Part shown: one piece after another, positions 1 to 11,067 of the stretch
How positions within the stretch are numbered: the stretch's first letter is position 1
How the letters are laid out: each line of letters opens with the position of its first letter
Assembly: GCA_038087015.1 (NCBI GenBank)
Contig: JASBNA010000032.1
Span: 186,001 to 250,000 of the forward strand
Reading direction: 5' to 3'
Length of the DNA stretch: 64,000 nt
DNA from: Cerrena zonata
Taxonomy: Eukaryota > Basidiomycota > Agaricomycetes > Polyporales > Cerrenaceae
Translations under genes and position numbers: made by a program
Notes under the pieces: generated by a model
What the model saw: only the letters and a program-made list of their open reading frames with translations
Told to the model about the DNA's origin: nothing
Databases searched by the model: none

Positions 1-566
1 GATTTTTGAATGGAAGGGTCCCGACCCTAAGCATCACTTCTCCATCGCCGTACGTGCACTAGGTGTAAACCACTTTTCTCCACACTAATTTACGTCAAAA
101 AATCATGTTCTAGATCGTACCAACTGCTACACACCACCTTTTCAAAGCCATCGGAACCTGGACGGCCATTGAGCATATTACCTTAACTAACTTGTCCTTC
201 CCACCCGATTATCTTGGGATCCCAATACCAATATCTCCACCCAAACCTCTTCTATCTCGATTACCGTCGCTCCGAACACTTTATCTCGGGCAAGCTACCC
301 TTGTAAACCCAGAAACTATTGCTGCGATGATCTGTCTTTCCGAGCAGGAAAGCTTGGAATCCGTCCGTCTCGTAGATGTATATCGAGAAAGTATCTGGGG
401 CCCAAGGATACGCCGTTCGGATTTAGAAAGGGCCGCACTTTCATTTCAGACTGACATGCCTCCCGACACTCGGATCCAACGTATACGTCGTATTGTCAAG
501 TGTGAGGGGTTAACCGAGAGAATAATGGGAGGAGACCGCGTCGAAGGCCCTGCAAGCCTCGACTGA
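1..566 (+). CDS. F-box/LRR-like protein, C-terminal part (5' truncated by window)
   Basis: Only the end of this gene is inside the window. A first exon fragment reads in frame from base 2 and ends near base 51 at a GTACGT donor. A TTCTAG acceptor near 114 opens the last exon, which runs to TGA at 564-566. The peptide holds leucine-rich segments (SLRTLYLGQATLV, LESVRLVDVY) and ends with a TERIMGGDRVEG-like tail. That tail is, from memory, common in the many F-box/LRR-like hypothetical proteins of Agaricomycetes. If the assignment is right, it would act as an SCF ubiquitin-ligase substrate adaptor. The F-box itself would lie upstream and cannot be seen, so the family call is an inference. Confidence 0.5.
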
Positions 567-912
567 TCCACTCTGGGCCATATGGAACGAAAATGACGTG
601 AATAGAGATTTTAATATCGCGGTTATTATGAGGCCCGTATTCAATCATGCTTAGAATCAAGCTCCGCTCCATCCGATCCCCTTCTTCCTATCTGTACACG
701 TCAATATTTCTTTTGCAAAAGCAAATTCCAGGTAAATCCTTCTCTTCTACTGTTATTTACCCACTAACAACGCTTCTAGAATAATAGTATCGCAAATACA
801 CACTTCCAGAAGTGTGTCTTTTCTTTCCGACAACAATAAAGTTAAAAACAACATTTATGAGTAATTTACAATAATATAGGAGCAGACATGTGGGGAAAGC
901 CTTCGGGAAAGC
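567..912. other. Spacer between convergent genes
   Basis: This stretch lies between two convergent gene ends. It is A/T-rich and contains AATAAAG near 835, possibly a 3'-end signal for the upstream gene. No conserved coding frame was seen. Confidence 0.5.
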
Positions 913-2785
913 TTACTGTTTCGGATAGTGTAATCCATGGCTTCTTGGCGTGTAATGGATATCATCCTCGACGTCTATCATGACTTCCTCAGTAACTTCC
1001 ACGGCAATCTTCCCTTGACCTCGCCGTCCCATTTCTATGGTTTCCATGCGTCTGCGAGCTTCGTTCCCGTGTTGTTCATCGGAATCTTGAGACTCGTCTT
1101 CGGAATCGCCCCAGTGTGAGATGGGCGCTCCCAGGTTTCCAATTATCGTGGATGCGAAAGTCGGTTCTGCACCCGCCACGGTGTACTTCGATGCATAGTG
1201 CGGCGTAATGTTAAGAGAAGGAACATCGGAGCCTTCTGAGAATTTGTAAGGGACGGCTTCATGTGTGCGTGCAGCTTGCCGACGAAGGTTGAGCATAAGT
1301 CTTGACACCATTAAACTTGTAATTCTGAAAGAGGGTTGGTCAGCATACGGAGGCGGCGTTCTGAAAGGGGAAACACCGTACAGTGTGCTGAAACTTGCGT
1401 TTACAACCTTTAGATCGGGCTGTGAGGTGGGAACATTGTGAGGCACCTATTCAGATATCCACCGGGAGAAAACGTACCGTCGCTGCCTGTAATGAATGAT
1501 GAGCATGATATTTATGGCGGGAGGGAAGGCAACACACGTACAACGAACATTGTGACAGTGACAACATTGGTGCCAAAGATAACAGCAAAATACAGAATAC
1601 CTGGTTGTTAGGGAGGTAGTAGGTATAAGCATATTTTCGGAAGAAGCGGCATACGACTCACCATCTCGCATGATAACCCGAATAAGAGATTGTGCCGTCC
1701 CCCCTTGTGAATTCCGATACAAGTGGATTGTGCGATACAAAGTTGCAAAAAATACCAACGTATCTGGATGGGTTGTGTGAGAAAGGTTGAACCGGACTTA
1801 AACAAAACAACAGACATACCAAATACTAGTTCGGCTGCCCAAGTGTACACCATCCGTTCTCCGCTGTTGGAGATCAATCTCAGATAGACATCCTTTAGAT
1901 CATCACAGAAGCCACTCACGAAGGGGATCTCCCAACAAGAATACATCCGTCCAACTCTACACAGAGTCATTTAGTTAGTGTAGTAAGAAATATGATAATA
2001 AAACGTACGTGGCGGAAGGATCAATCGAGTGCCGTCGGTGAAAGCCCACTTTGAACGCCGTCAATATCAGCTAATAAGAACATGAAACCGGAACATACGA
2101 TCTTTGTGCCAAGCTCGGCGGCAAGTAGAAGACTGAATGTTACAAGTACAGGGACACTTCGTGAATAGATTGAATACAATCGTAGAATAAATATGACTAA
2201 AATGAGCATGAGCAACTGCGACGCCTCCTAGAGAAAAAACTAAACATACCACCAATAACGAATGCTGTAAAGATCTTGAGGATCTCTGGGTATAGAATGT
2301 AACGGTCGCAAACAGAATCCGGCCAACGATCGTGGAATGCTTGTGTACAGGTACAGGTTAGGAGGAAGTAAGATGTGCCGGATGGTGAACACACGTACAC
2401 ACTATGATGATGATATATCCTAGGGGGGAGAGATAGCGGTTCTACCATGATAGCGCTGTTAGTCCAAAACGCCACTGTGGCGACATAGGTTGAGCTCACC
2501 AAAAACCATAGCACAGTTGCACCTGTAATACGCTGTTTCCATATTTTCTCCACTTCGTCGCCGAACGTGATAGCCATGTCGTAAAAGAGCATCACTATTG
2601 AAGATCACGATTTAGCAAGGCAGGCATGGTTATCATACCAAGAGAACGTACCGCATGAAGCAAGGGAAAACATTTTGGCTGCCATGCTAAACCCTCAGTG
2701 AGCAAAATGTTGTTGAGGCATTTTTTTCTACGTACAGATGACTGGCAGCCTCGTTCAGCTGCGATTGTGTGAGTGCACCACTCAT
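913..2785 (-). CDS. DUF6533-type seven-helix integral membrane protein
   Basis: This is a multi-exon gene whose short exons rebuild a typical basidiomycete DUF6533 protein of unknown function, related in layout to GPCR-like membrane proteins. I place the ATG at 2783-2785 (MSGALTQSQLNEAASH). The next exons give MAAKMFSLASC, VMLFYDMAITFGDEVEKIW, GATVLWFL, then NRYLSPLGYIIIIV after a GTAG acceptor, CDRYILYPEILKIFTAFVIG, and VIFILRLYSIYSRSVPVLV. Near the end is the family signature ITSLMVSRLMLNLR. It is followed by a soluble acidic tail (EDESQDSDEQHGNEA) and the stop at 913. The deduced junctions use canonical GT/AG sites and I see no frame break, so the gene looks intact. The exact borders of the middle exons are not certain. 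Confidence 0.8.
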
Positions 2786-5147
2786 AGCTGGACAATAGGG
2801 CTCCAGCAACTTGCGTAGGACTCAAGTAGGGCAGGCAAAAGCCTAGTAAGGCCCGGAGCGTGATTTGGTACAACCTGGCAACGGTGCAAAGGGAAGGGAT
2901 AAAACCGTGGCGTCGAGACGTTTAAATAAGAAACACGAGTTTGCGTATATGTTCCATAGCAGCACTGCCGCGGGCCCTGAGTCGGAACGCTAGTGACCTA
3001 TGGAACCTATTGCTGTAACCTCGATCTGTAACGAATCATTTGACCGAACAGACGCCCTTAGATCTCGGCCAGCTTGGGAACGTTATGAGGTGAGAATACC
3101 AAATACGCATTCGGAAGGCGAAGCATGCACCAGACGGATTTGGATGGGAATGAGAAGAGAATTCGAAGCATCGCTGTCCAGAGATGTCCTGTCATTCAGT
3201 CAAGCTACTCCAGTTTGGCAGCCACATGTCGGGGGTTTTGAACCGACTTACGTGATGAAGGCATTGGAAATGGAATTTGAAGGATGCAGCCCAAACGTCC
3301 GACAGCCAAGATGGACATGAATAACGTGCGCTTGCTGCGTGGCCTTTTCTTTTCTTTTCTCACTCCGATTTGCATACCCATCACATAGGCACCCCCATTC
3401 CGCGGAGGACGGTCGCGATAGGCATCTAGAGAGGAAGAACTAGGGGACGATGTCCGCGATCACGCTGATGGGGCTGATACTAGCCGGCTAACTGAAGACG
3501 TCTCATGGGGAGGTGATCATAATCCACCCTCTAACATCAATACGTTGGCCGTGTGAACCCAGTGGGACGGCTCGAAATGCCATAGTGATGAAAGTACGTT
3601 AGAGTTCACTATTCCAATAATTAAACCTAAGCCTGTGTCCATATAAAGATGGCACATTATCACAATCCGGACAAGGTTGGTCATTGACGCACCTAAGCTG
3701 ATCATTGATATCGGAAGGCACGTCATCAGGCAACATCACATCTCGATCGTGCATAGAACGAAACTAAACTCAATCGAACGAAATACATGTCGATTAGACA
3801 ATGAAGCTATCCTGCAATCTAGGCTCAGGAGAAGTCAGTAGAGTGCCTGCATGGAGAAGGCTGAGTACATACCACCGATGATGTATGTTCCACGTTCATA
3901 ACGTGCAACTGATCAAAGACATATGATCAGGGCGGTCACTTATATCACCACTAACCTAAAACGTTGCCAGTATGTGTATCCCCAAATAGGGCTCGTGGTA
4001 GGCGGGACCGCTGGGATACCTGTGCCAGAACGGCATGAAAATGATGAGCCCGACTACATATTCCAAATAGCATAACGCTCACCCACAACCAAATCACACC
4101 TCCAACAAGCACTCTGACATGGTTGTCGTGATAGTTGATCATTTGTGCCATTGGGGTGCTTCTTCACTGTCTGAAACGAAGGTGCCGTACCCTGAATTCT
4201 ACCACAGCCATAAGTAGAAAGCGCTTTTGTCAACATTGACAACAATTTGTTTCACTGCAATGCCTATGACGGCTTCAAATAACCTTTGATCTGAAGGTTT
4301 CCGGTCTAGTGTTGCAGGTCCCCGTTTGGCACAACTCATGTAAGGGGAGGCTGGGATCATACGAGGGAAAGGTATATGCACACTCGGACGCTGGTAATGA
4401 TGGACCTAGAATGTCACCCATATGTCAGGTATATCATTCTTGGACTGACATACCATTAGTATAACTCGCGAGTATTAGCCCTAAAGATGATCCGCGAGGG
4501 TACGTAGCTGAAGGGTTGTACCATTTCGACACGCATCCTATGACCATAAGCGTAAATGGGGGTTTGGAATAACAACCAACAAGATATCGATATTGCCAGG
4601 AGCTGCACATGCATAGAGGTAATTTTTCAGCTGCCAATTCCTCCGTCTTCGATGTGGATCGCAATGTAAGTAGAGCACATGTTTTCAAGAATTGGACCTT
4701 GAACGTTTGAACGCTTGAACCTTATCCGTAGCCAAGGGTGCGTAAACCGGAACCTATGGAACGCAGCCGAGTAGGACAGAATAGATCTTCTAGGGTGACA
4801 ATTATATCGCAAACTAGACACACGGGGAGTACTGGCAGGAGAAAGGCTGGCAACACAATTACACACGTCAGAGTGATCATGGGATGAAAGAGACGGGATT
4901 CGTGGGCGCCAAGTGGGTTGGGAAACCTTAAACTCAGAACCTTAGACTTGCACACAGGAACGCAAATGAAATCTAGAATACGGTTCATACGACAGCAAGA
5001 CATAAGCATAAAGAGGTCTACATAGATAGGAGGCTTCCAAAAAAATCCGAGGTACAGTAATAGTGTGAATAACATGAAATCCAAGAATAGCGTCGAAAAC
5101 AAAACATACAACATAAGTAAATGGGATAAGTACATAACAATATGAGA
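2786..5147. other. 2.4-kb stretch with no gene I can assemble; possible membrane-protein remnant on minus strand
   Basis: I could not build a convincing gene here. On the minus strand there are hydrophobic segments at 4722-5135, at 3951-4151 (VRVLVGGVIWLWVSVMLFGI) and at 3517-3726 (HLYMDTGLGLIIGIVNSNV). The last one loosely recalls the final helices of DUF6534-type fungal membrane proteins. The pieces lie in different frames, and I found no run of good splice sites joining them with an N-terminus. This may be a decayed paralogue of a small membrane protein, or an intron-rich gene that I cannot splice by eye. A plus-strand open frame at 3000-3320 has no recognisable motif and is left out. Confidence 0.3.
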
Positions 5148-8100
5148 TTAGGGTTTCCAAGTGGCCTTCTGTATCGGTAGACGTGAGCCAGCCCAGTTCT
5201 CTACTCGACGATTACCAAGTCGACTCAAGGACTCTCGCTCAATGCTGATATCTTCCCTGCTTCTGCCTTCAAATGTTTGAACAAGATCCTTTACGCTTGC
5301 GCCACTATCCCGACGTCCGGCTGGCATCATTGGCTTGGTTTTAGGTGCAGGCGGCGTGACATGATTCAGGTCAACTAAGCGGCGATACTGTTTTGTGGGA
5401 CGAGGGATCATAGACGGCTTGGGAGCGGGTGCTAAGTTGACAAGCTCCTTTGGATGGGCTGGTCTTGGTTTTGGTTTTGGAGCAGGTGTAGTGATAGGTG
5501 GGCGCGGTTTGTTGAAAACTTCAGGCGGAGGAACCGGAAGACCTTTCCCCAGTACAGACGACTGCGGATTGGGTTTAGGCTTCGACATCCTAGGAAGGTA
5601 AGAAAAGATAAAGCCCTTCATCCTTGACGCTAAAGATGGTGATCCTATGTTGGTGGGAGGTGGGCGAGGACCTGGAGATGTGTCTCGCCTTTCTCCGCTC
5701 ATGACAGCAACAGCCTCATCAATGAGCTTGTCGTATCTGACAGACGGGGGCGGCGATGGTGACAAGGACCCTACTGATCCTCGATGGCACGCCGTTGCGT
5801 CAGACGAGATGGATGCAGGGCGAGGTGAAAGATATCGCCCGAAATTGGAGTCGGTGGAAAAGACCGAAGATTGACGACTTGGTGTAGGAGCTGCATAATT
5901 TCCAGAACGCTGCTTTCTTTGAAGGGCCCTTGCACGTCTGAGTAAATCATCCCTGGATCGACAGGTTAACTCAGAATTCGAGGATGTATAGATTGAGATA
6001 CGTACCGAGTCCACGAAGAGCCAAGTTGCTGCAAAGCATCGTCTCCACCCATGATATCAATAAATCTTTCAACCACATTCTCCAACTCGACATTATCGGC
6101 TGGAGCTAATTCGTCTACACCTAGCTCAAGACGTTCTCCCAATGCCAGACGTTCATCCGTGTAACATGCGTCTAGTGTTTTCCAATCCTTTTTATTCCAT
6201 TCTCGTGGGCCGACAGAGGGCGCAGGTGACGGAGCAAATTGATCGTATGACGGGATGACTTGTTTGACCGGAGTGTTGAAATCACTGGCAAAGGATACGC
6301 TTCTCAATGGCGAATGATGAAGGCTGTGATCGTCGATCTGTAACGATACTTCTTCCTGATCAAGTAATTCGGGCAAAGTCATTGCTGGACTGCCCGGGAT
6401 GAAAACCTTATTCCCGACCACCCTTCCTAGCGGATGCTTTCGACGCGGAGTAGTCTTGGTCACACCAGACTCAGACGTGACTTTCTTGCGCGCTGAACGG
6501 AGGATCGCATCCACCGCTGGGTTTGAATGACGTCGCTTCCGTAAGGTAGATTCATCAATAGAATTATACCGATGCTATGAATTCACAAGTTTCAGTATGT
6601 GTTTAATCATTCAGAGTCTGATTTGTTACTCACCAGGCGCAGAATCGCAGCAGCTCGTGCAGCGGCCAAAGGATCGTCACTGGTGATCTTGACAACATTG
6701 GGCTCTACATCCAGCTCTCCGGAATCTCCTTCGTCATCACCGGCATTATCAGCAAGTGATAATTCGACGGGAGAATAACCAGGAGAAGACTTTTCAACAG
6801 AGGCCATCAACTTCTCCTTCGCTGCTTGGACACGGGAGATTTGAGGACGGACGGCAGGAGATTGAGAGAAAGGATTTGGGCTTGACGTCAGATGCACTTG
6901 AGCAAACGAGCGCTCGAGGAAATTTCGACCTTCAGCCTCATCCTCACTGTCCATCTCTGGAGGCTGAGATAATTCACGAAAGACGGAGACTTCGTCGTCC
7001 TCGTCATCTTCGCTATCGTCAAGATCCATATGTACAACAGGTGAACGCGGGCGCTCGTTAGGTTGTAAAACAACTGGAGGGAGCGAAACTGGAACATCTT
7101 GAGCAGGAGTAGGTTGCCTTGAATTCGCAGGCGACGGGGTATGTGTTGGCGCAGGCGAAGGCTGCTTAGGCGATGGGGGAGTGGGAGAGGCCGGTTGCTG
7201 AACACTGGGAGGACTAGGAGAACGCGGTGCGTTGTGAGAGTGGGTAGGTGGTGGCGAAGGAGACTGTAGGCTATGATGATTTGAAGAGCGTGCTGTAGCC
7301 TCTTGTAGAGGCTCAGTGAGACTAGCGACACTATCCACAGAGGTGTCATGAATAGGAACAGTGTATTCCGCATATAGGCCCTCATCTTCGTCTTCGGAAG
7401 GTAGGTAAATCATCGAGATCTTGGAAACTGAACCTAGAGTCTGAAGGTTTAGATGGTGAGGTGATGTGCCCAGAAGTGATTGTATTGAGGGTATCTTGCT
7501 GCTGGATAGGGCTGTTATGAGGGGATGTGCTGTGTCTCTCGGTCTGAGATGGAGCGGGTGGACTTCTGGCGAGATTGTGTTGTGGTAGAGGTGACGGAGA
7601 TTTGTGGCTAGGCCTAATTGCTCCAGAGCTTGAGCCTTCGACAAAGACATCATCATCCAACGAAGCTGTTGGACGAGACGTAGAAGTTGAGAATATTGTT
7701 GGCAGAATCCGTCTCTTGAGCACCGACGGAGGGAGATTCAGGCATCTCTTCGTCCTCGTCCTCTTCTAAGATAGGACTCTTTCGTCTGACTTTAGGGAAG
7801 GGGCTAATAGGCCTGCCCCACATACTCTGTCGCTGTCGTGTCGCACTACTTGGTGGATCCGCCTTTGTAGGGACAGTGACGATCTTGTATTTCCCTGTCA
7901 ACTCGCCAACGTGATCAAATTCCTTGTCCGAGTCAGAAGTCCAATCGTCGTCATCTCCACCGGCACTAAAGTCAAAAGGTCCAGCAGGTCCAGATTCAAA
8001 GTCATCACCAGGGGCGACATCAGGTGAGTTTCCTACTGAATGGTTATCGTGTGGGAAGAACTCTTCGATTGGTGAAGAACGATCAACAGACTGAGACTCT

Positions 8101-9015
8101 TGTGTTTGTACTGCACCATCCCTTTTCTTGGACTTCGTACGTTTGCGAGAGCCACCTGATCCGGGGGGTCCACGAAGAAGCAGAGGGTCATCACTGGGAG
8201 AAGGCGGGGGTATAGGAGCATTCAGATCAACGTCATCTGGTAACTCTTGTTTGATTTGCATGACCAATTTCTTCTTGGGTGAGCTAGACTTTCGCCTACT
8301 TGCACTTTTCGAATGTTTGGGTTGAGGTTTAGCTACGGGGGTATACATGACTTCACGAGGCGGAGTGAATTCGTCCGTGGGAGGCTCGTATGGGATGATG
8401 ACAGGAGTGGCGGAGCGTCTGCGGCGTTCGACACGAGTACCTTCAACATAGTTAGCCAAAGGGTTGGCCTGACCAGGTGATCGAGTGAGTGCTCGTTTCG
8501 ATGGGGATTTCGAAGGAGACTTCGACCCTCTAGTCGACGACTTGGTAGGCGTAGTAGGTGCTTGACTGGGATTGCGAGAGGATGAGGAAGCAAATACGAC
8601 AGATCGTTTTACTTGCTTGCGAGATTTAGGATTCGGTGTGTTCTCCACAGAAGCGAAGGGATTGGACTTCTCGTGTTGATCGTGATCTGTACCTGCTAAG
8701 GTAGACTGTGAAGACGAGGCTGAGCTTACGAGACGCTTTCGCTTAGAAGCTGTTGGTGTCCTAGAAAGTGCTTCTGTAGAGGGTCCATTTGGACGAGATG
8801 GTTCCGGGGTGGCTGAGTATCGTGAAGGTGTTCGCGTGCGGGTGGCCTTTCAATAAATACGTTGATTAGGTACAAGCAAACTTTGAGTTGAAGTTGATGA
8901 CACATACTCTCAGCATCTCTTCCGGAGGGGGACTAATGAGGGTATTAGCGGCATCGATATCACGTTGAGTTTCCGAGTTTCGCAGACTCCTTTCAGTGCT
9001 TCTGCCTGCAGGCAT
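5148..9015 (-). CDS. Large intrinsically disordered, probably nuclear protein with conserved C-terminal motifs
   Basis: The ATG at 9013-9015 begins MPAGRSTERSLRNSE, and a GTATGT donor follows 36 codons later. Long exons then cover about 8850-7660, 7656-6607, 6514-5966 and 5954-5148. The middle is low-complexity: repeated SPSK and KSPSK, Pro/Ser/Thr blocks, acidic runs (DDSEDDEDDE) and basic runs (SRRKSSSPKKK), which suggest nuclear location and phosphorylation. More ordered pieces are KYKIVTVPTKADPP with WGRPISPFP (about 7790-7890) and, near the C-terminus, a stretch with WNKKDWKTLDACYTDERL followed by ENVVERFIDIMGGDDALQ (about 6020-6210). I do not recognise the family. The ordered islands look conserved enough to be functional domains. 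A TATAAA-like element lies about 45 bases upstream of the ATG. The product exceeds 1,000 residues if all exons join. Confidence 0.65.
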
Positions 9016-9055
9016 CCTCGAGGTATCGTTGTATATGAATTCAGCTCCTTGCCAG

Positions 9056-9063
9056 TTTATATA
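9056..9063 (-). promoter_or_regulatory. TATA-like element upstream of the disordered-protein gene
   Basis: On the minus strand this reads TATATAAA, about 45 bases before the ATG at 9015. Only sequence match and position support it. Confidence 0.4.
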
Positions 9064-9376
9064 GTCCTGTGGTGTTTATAATCCAAAGAACAAGGCCGGA
9101 TTCAAGGAGAAAGCATGATCTGTATGTCGCCAGAGTGAAGTTCAGAATACAAAGTTGAACATTGTGGTTCAAGTTAGTGGAGATCAACATCCAACCCACG
9201 TGGGATGATCGATAATCAGGTTAGGGTTCCACTTACTCTTTCTGTCAAAGATAGGATATATATGGTAACGACCTTAACCACTTGTACTCAAGGGATGAAG
9301 CAGTTGATGAATAAGCAAGTTCCTATTCATGTTGTACATGTTGTGCGATAAAATAAGGTTGATATACAGATTTAAA
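9064..9376. other. Promoter spacer downstream of DcpS
   Basis: This is the spacer between the 3' end of DcpS and the promoter of the downstream minus-strand gene. It is A/T-rich and I see no coding frame or repeat in it. Confidence 0.5.
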
Positions 9377-10655
9377 TTAATCCTGTAAATTGCCTTGTGC
9401 CACCGTCATAGGCTCAAATAAGCCGTGCTGATCACCTAGCCCGTACGTCAACGTAAGTCGCTCGAAGATTGATGGACCATCTTCAGGATCTAGTTCAAGC
9501 TACTTTTGATTAGTATATGAAAGTAATGTTGCTCTGCAAGTGAGTTACCAAAGAAATAATATCGTCTAGTAGATGTGCCTGTCCGACAGTACTCCCAATT
9601 GTGCCGGTGTAGTTGGCATTCACAATGTGTACGTGAAAATGATCTGTCAAATTGAGTTAATGACGCAAGGTTCTTCTGAAGTCAGGAAAACGTACAGTAA
9701 GATGGTTGATAATGGACGAATAATCTGGTAGAGCCCTCAGGCATGCTCCACTTTTCCTTGATGATCCTGGTTGTCTCGCGTCGAATGGACCTCAACATGC
9801 TTATATGTCTTCGCCTCAAGTCTCTCAAAGAGCGGATATCCCTTGAGAGAACTATTGCGACGAGATACAAGGATGATAGCGTCGTGAGATCCCATTTCAT
9901 ATCTGGAAGGATGATGTAACCATAGTCATCTGACGGATCTTTGTACAAAACCTTATCCGCTTCAGACTTTCCAGACAATATGTCGTAGACCCTATTGTGA
10001 CCTCCGTTATAGGGAGAAAGGATGATAAGGTTTATATCGTACCATTGAATACGCTTCGGAGGGAAAGCAGCGATGTATGGCTTTACAATCTGTTCGAACA
10101 ACTCTGGTGTTTCGCGAACAATTATGGTTTGCTGGGCCGTATACTATTAAGCGTGGTTATTTTTATACTCTCGGAGATAATGAGTTGAAACCTTCCTTGC
10201 GAACGTGTACCTCCGTTGCAGGGCAGATTATATTGATCTTCACCTCAGGTCGTTCTTGTGACTGAGTAAGCCAAGCCAACAACCAGCTATACTGGAGAAT
10301 CAGTTATAAAATGGATCGCTTGTATTTCTGATTCTAATTTGAAGATCATACATACAATATCCGTATGATCAATCAACTTCACTTCACTGAGAGTGGACAG
10401 CAAGTCGGAAGCAAAGTCTTTCGACAAAGCAGTTTTTTCAACATGTATGATTGCTGGTTCTTTCTTATCTGAGTCTGGAATAAGAGGCAAGTAACCTAAG
10501 AGCGTGAGCCTGTGGGTGACAGGATCTAGGTTACCCCTTCCGAATCAGATCCTGGTATAGTGAAGTTTACAATAAATTTAACTCTACATGCCTTCATTGA
10601 GAACACGTTCGAGAGTAAATTGTTTTATCGTCTCTGGAATTAAAGAGTTTGACAT
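9377..10655 (-). CDS. DCS1: Scavenger mRNA-decapping enzyme DcpS (m7GpppX diphosphatase, HIT family)
   Basis: This enzyme hydrolyses the cap dinucleotide m7GpppN left after 3'-to-5' mRNA decay, releasing m7GMP. The ATG at 10653-10655 gives MSNSLIPETIKQFTLERVL. Later exons give the swapped N-terminal domain (VTHRLTLLGYLPLIP, EKTALSKDFA, VKINIICPATEVHVRK) and then IQW joined to VYDILSGKSEADKV, which removes an intron beginning GTACGA. The core follows (ILPDMKWDLTTLSSLYLVAI, SRDIRSLRDL). An exon join gives PSYYHFHVHIVNANYTG, whose HFHVHIV is the HIT histidine triad with the catalytic histidine. The stop is at 9377-9379. Order and spacing match human DCPS closely. One junction near 10143-10196 is odd: no GT donor fits the conserved frame (see findings). 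The cap enzyme subunit DCP1 lies elsewhere in this window. Confidence 0.92.
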
Positions 10656-10954
10656 ATTGTCCCTTCTGATTACACCACCGTGACCTAAATAGTGATTTGT
10701 TAGTCAGAAATTAAATGTATGGGATGGACTTACAAAACAAGGCGAGCTACGAGATGATCAATTCGATCTCAGCTTGAACTTATATGGAGGTCCTTCGCAC
10801 GTGCGCCACTAACCTTGTACGTAAACTCTGGTATCAGGAGTTATCATCCGTGAGCTCGTGCCAGCCTCTTCCGAAGTACCTTCCCTTTGCCTAGTAGAGC
10901 TATCACTCCATGTGGTGTCCAGAAGTCGGCTGACGCACGTACCCATTGTTGGTC

Positions 10955-10962
10955 TATATATA
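10955..10962 (+). promoter_or_regulatory. TATA box candidate for the metallophosphoesterase gene
   Basis: TATATATA lies 106 bases upstream of the ATG at 11068, within the interval between two divergent genes. The call rests on motif and position only. Confidence 0.4.
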
Positions 10963-11067
10963 ATGTACTGGGGCCAGAAGTACGAGTCGAGGCCGCCCTC
11001 TCCAGTGTTGCCATATAATTACCCTCTGGTAACCTCGTATTCCACTGGCAAGGGGAAGCTGTATGCA

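Noticed and set aside
3000..3320. 106-codon plus-strand open frame
   Set aside because: It has no recognisable motif or splice context, and length alone is within chance.
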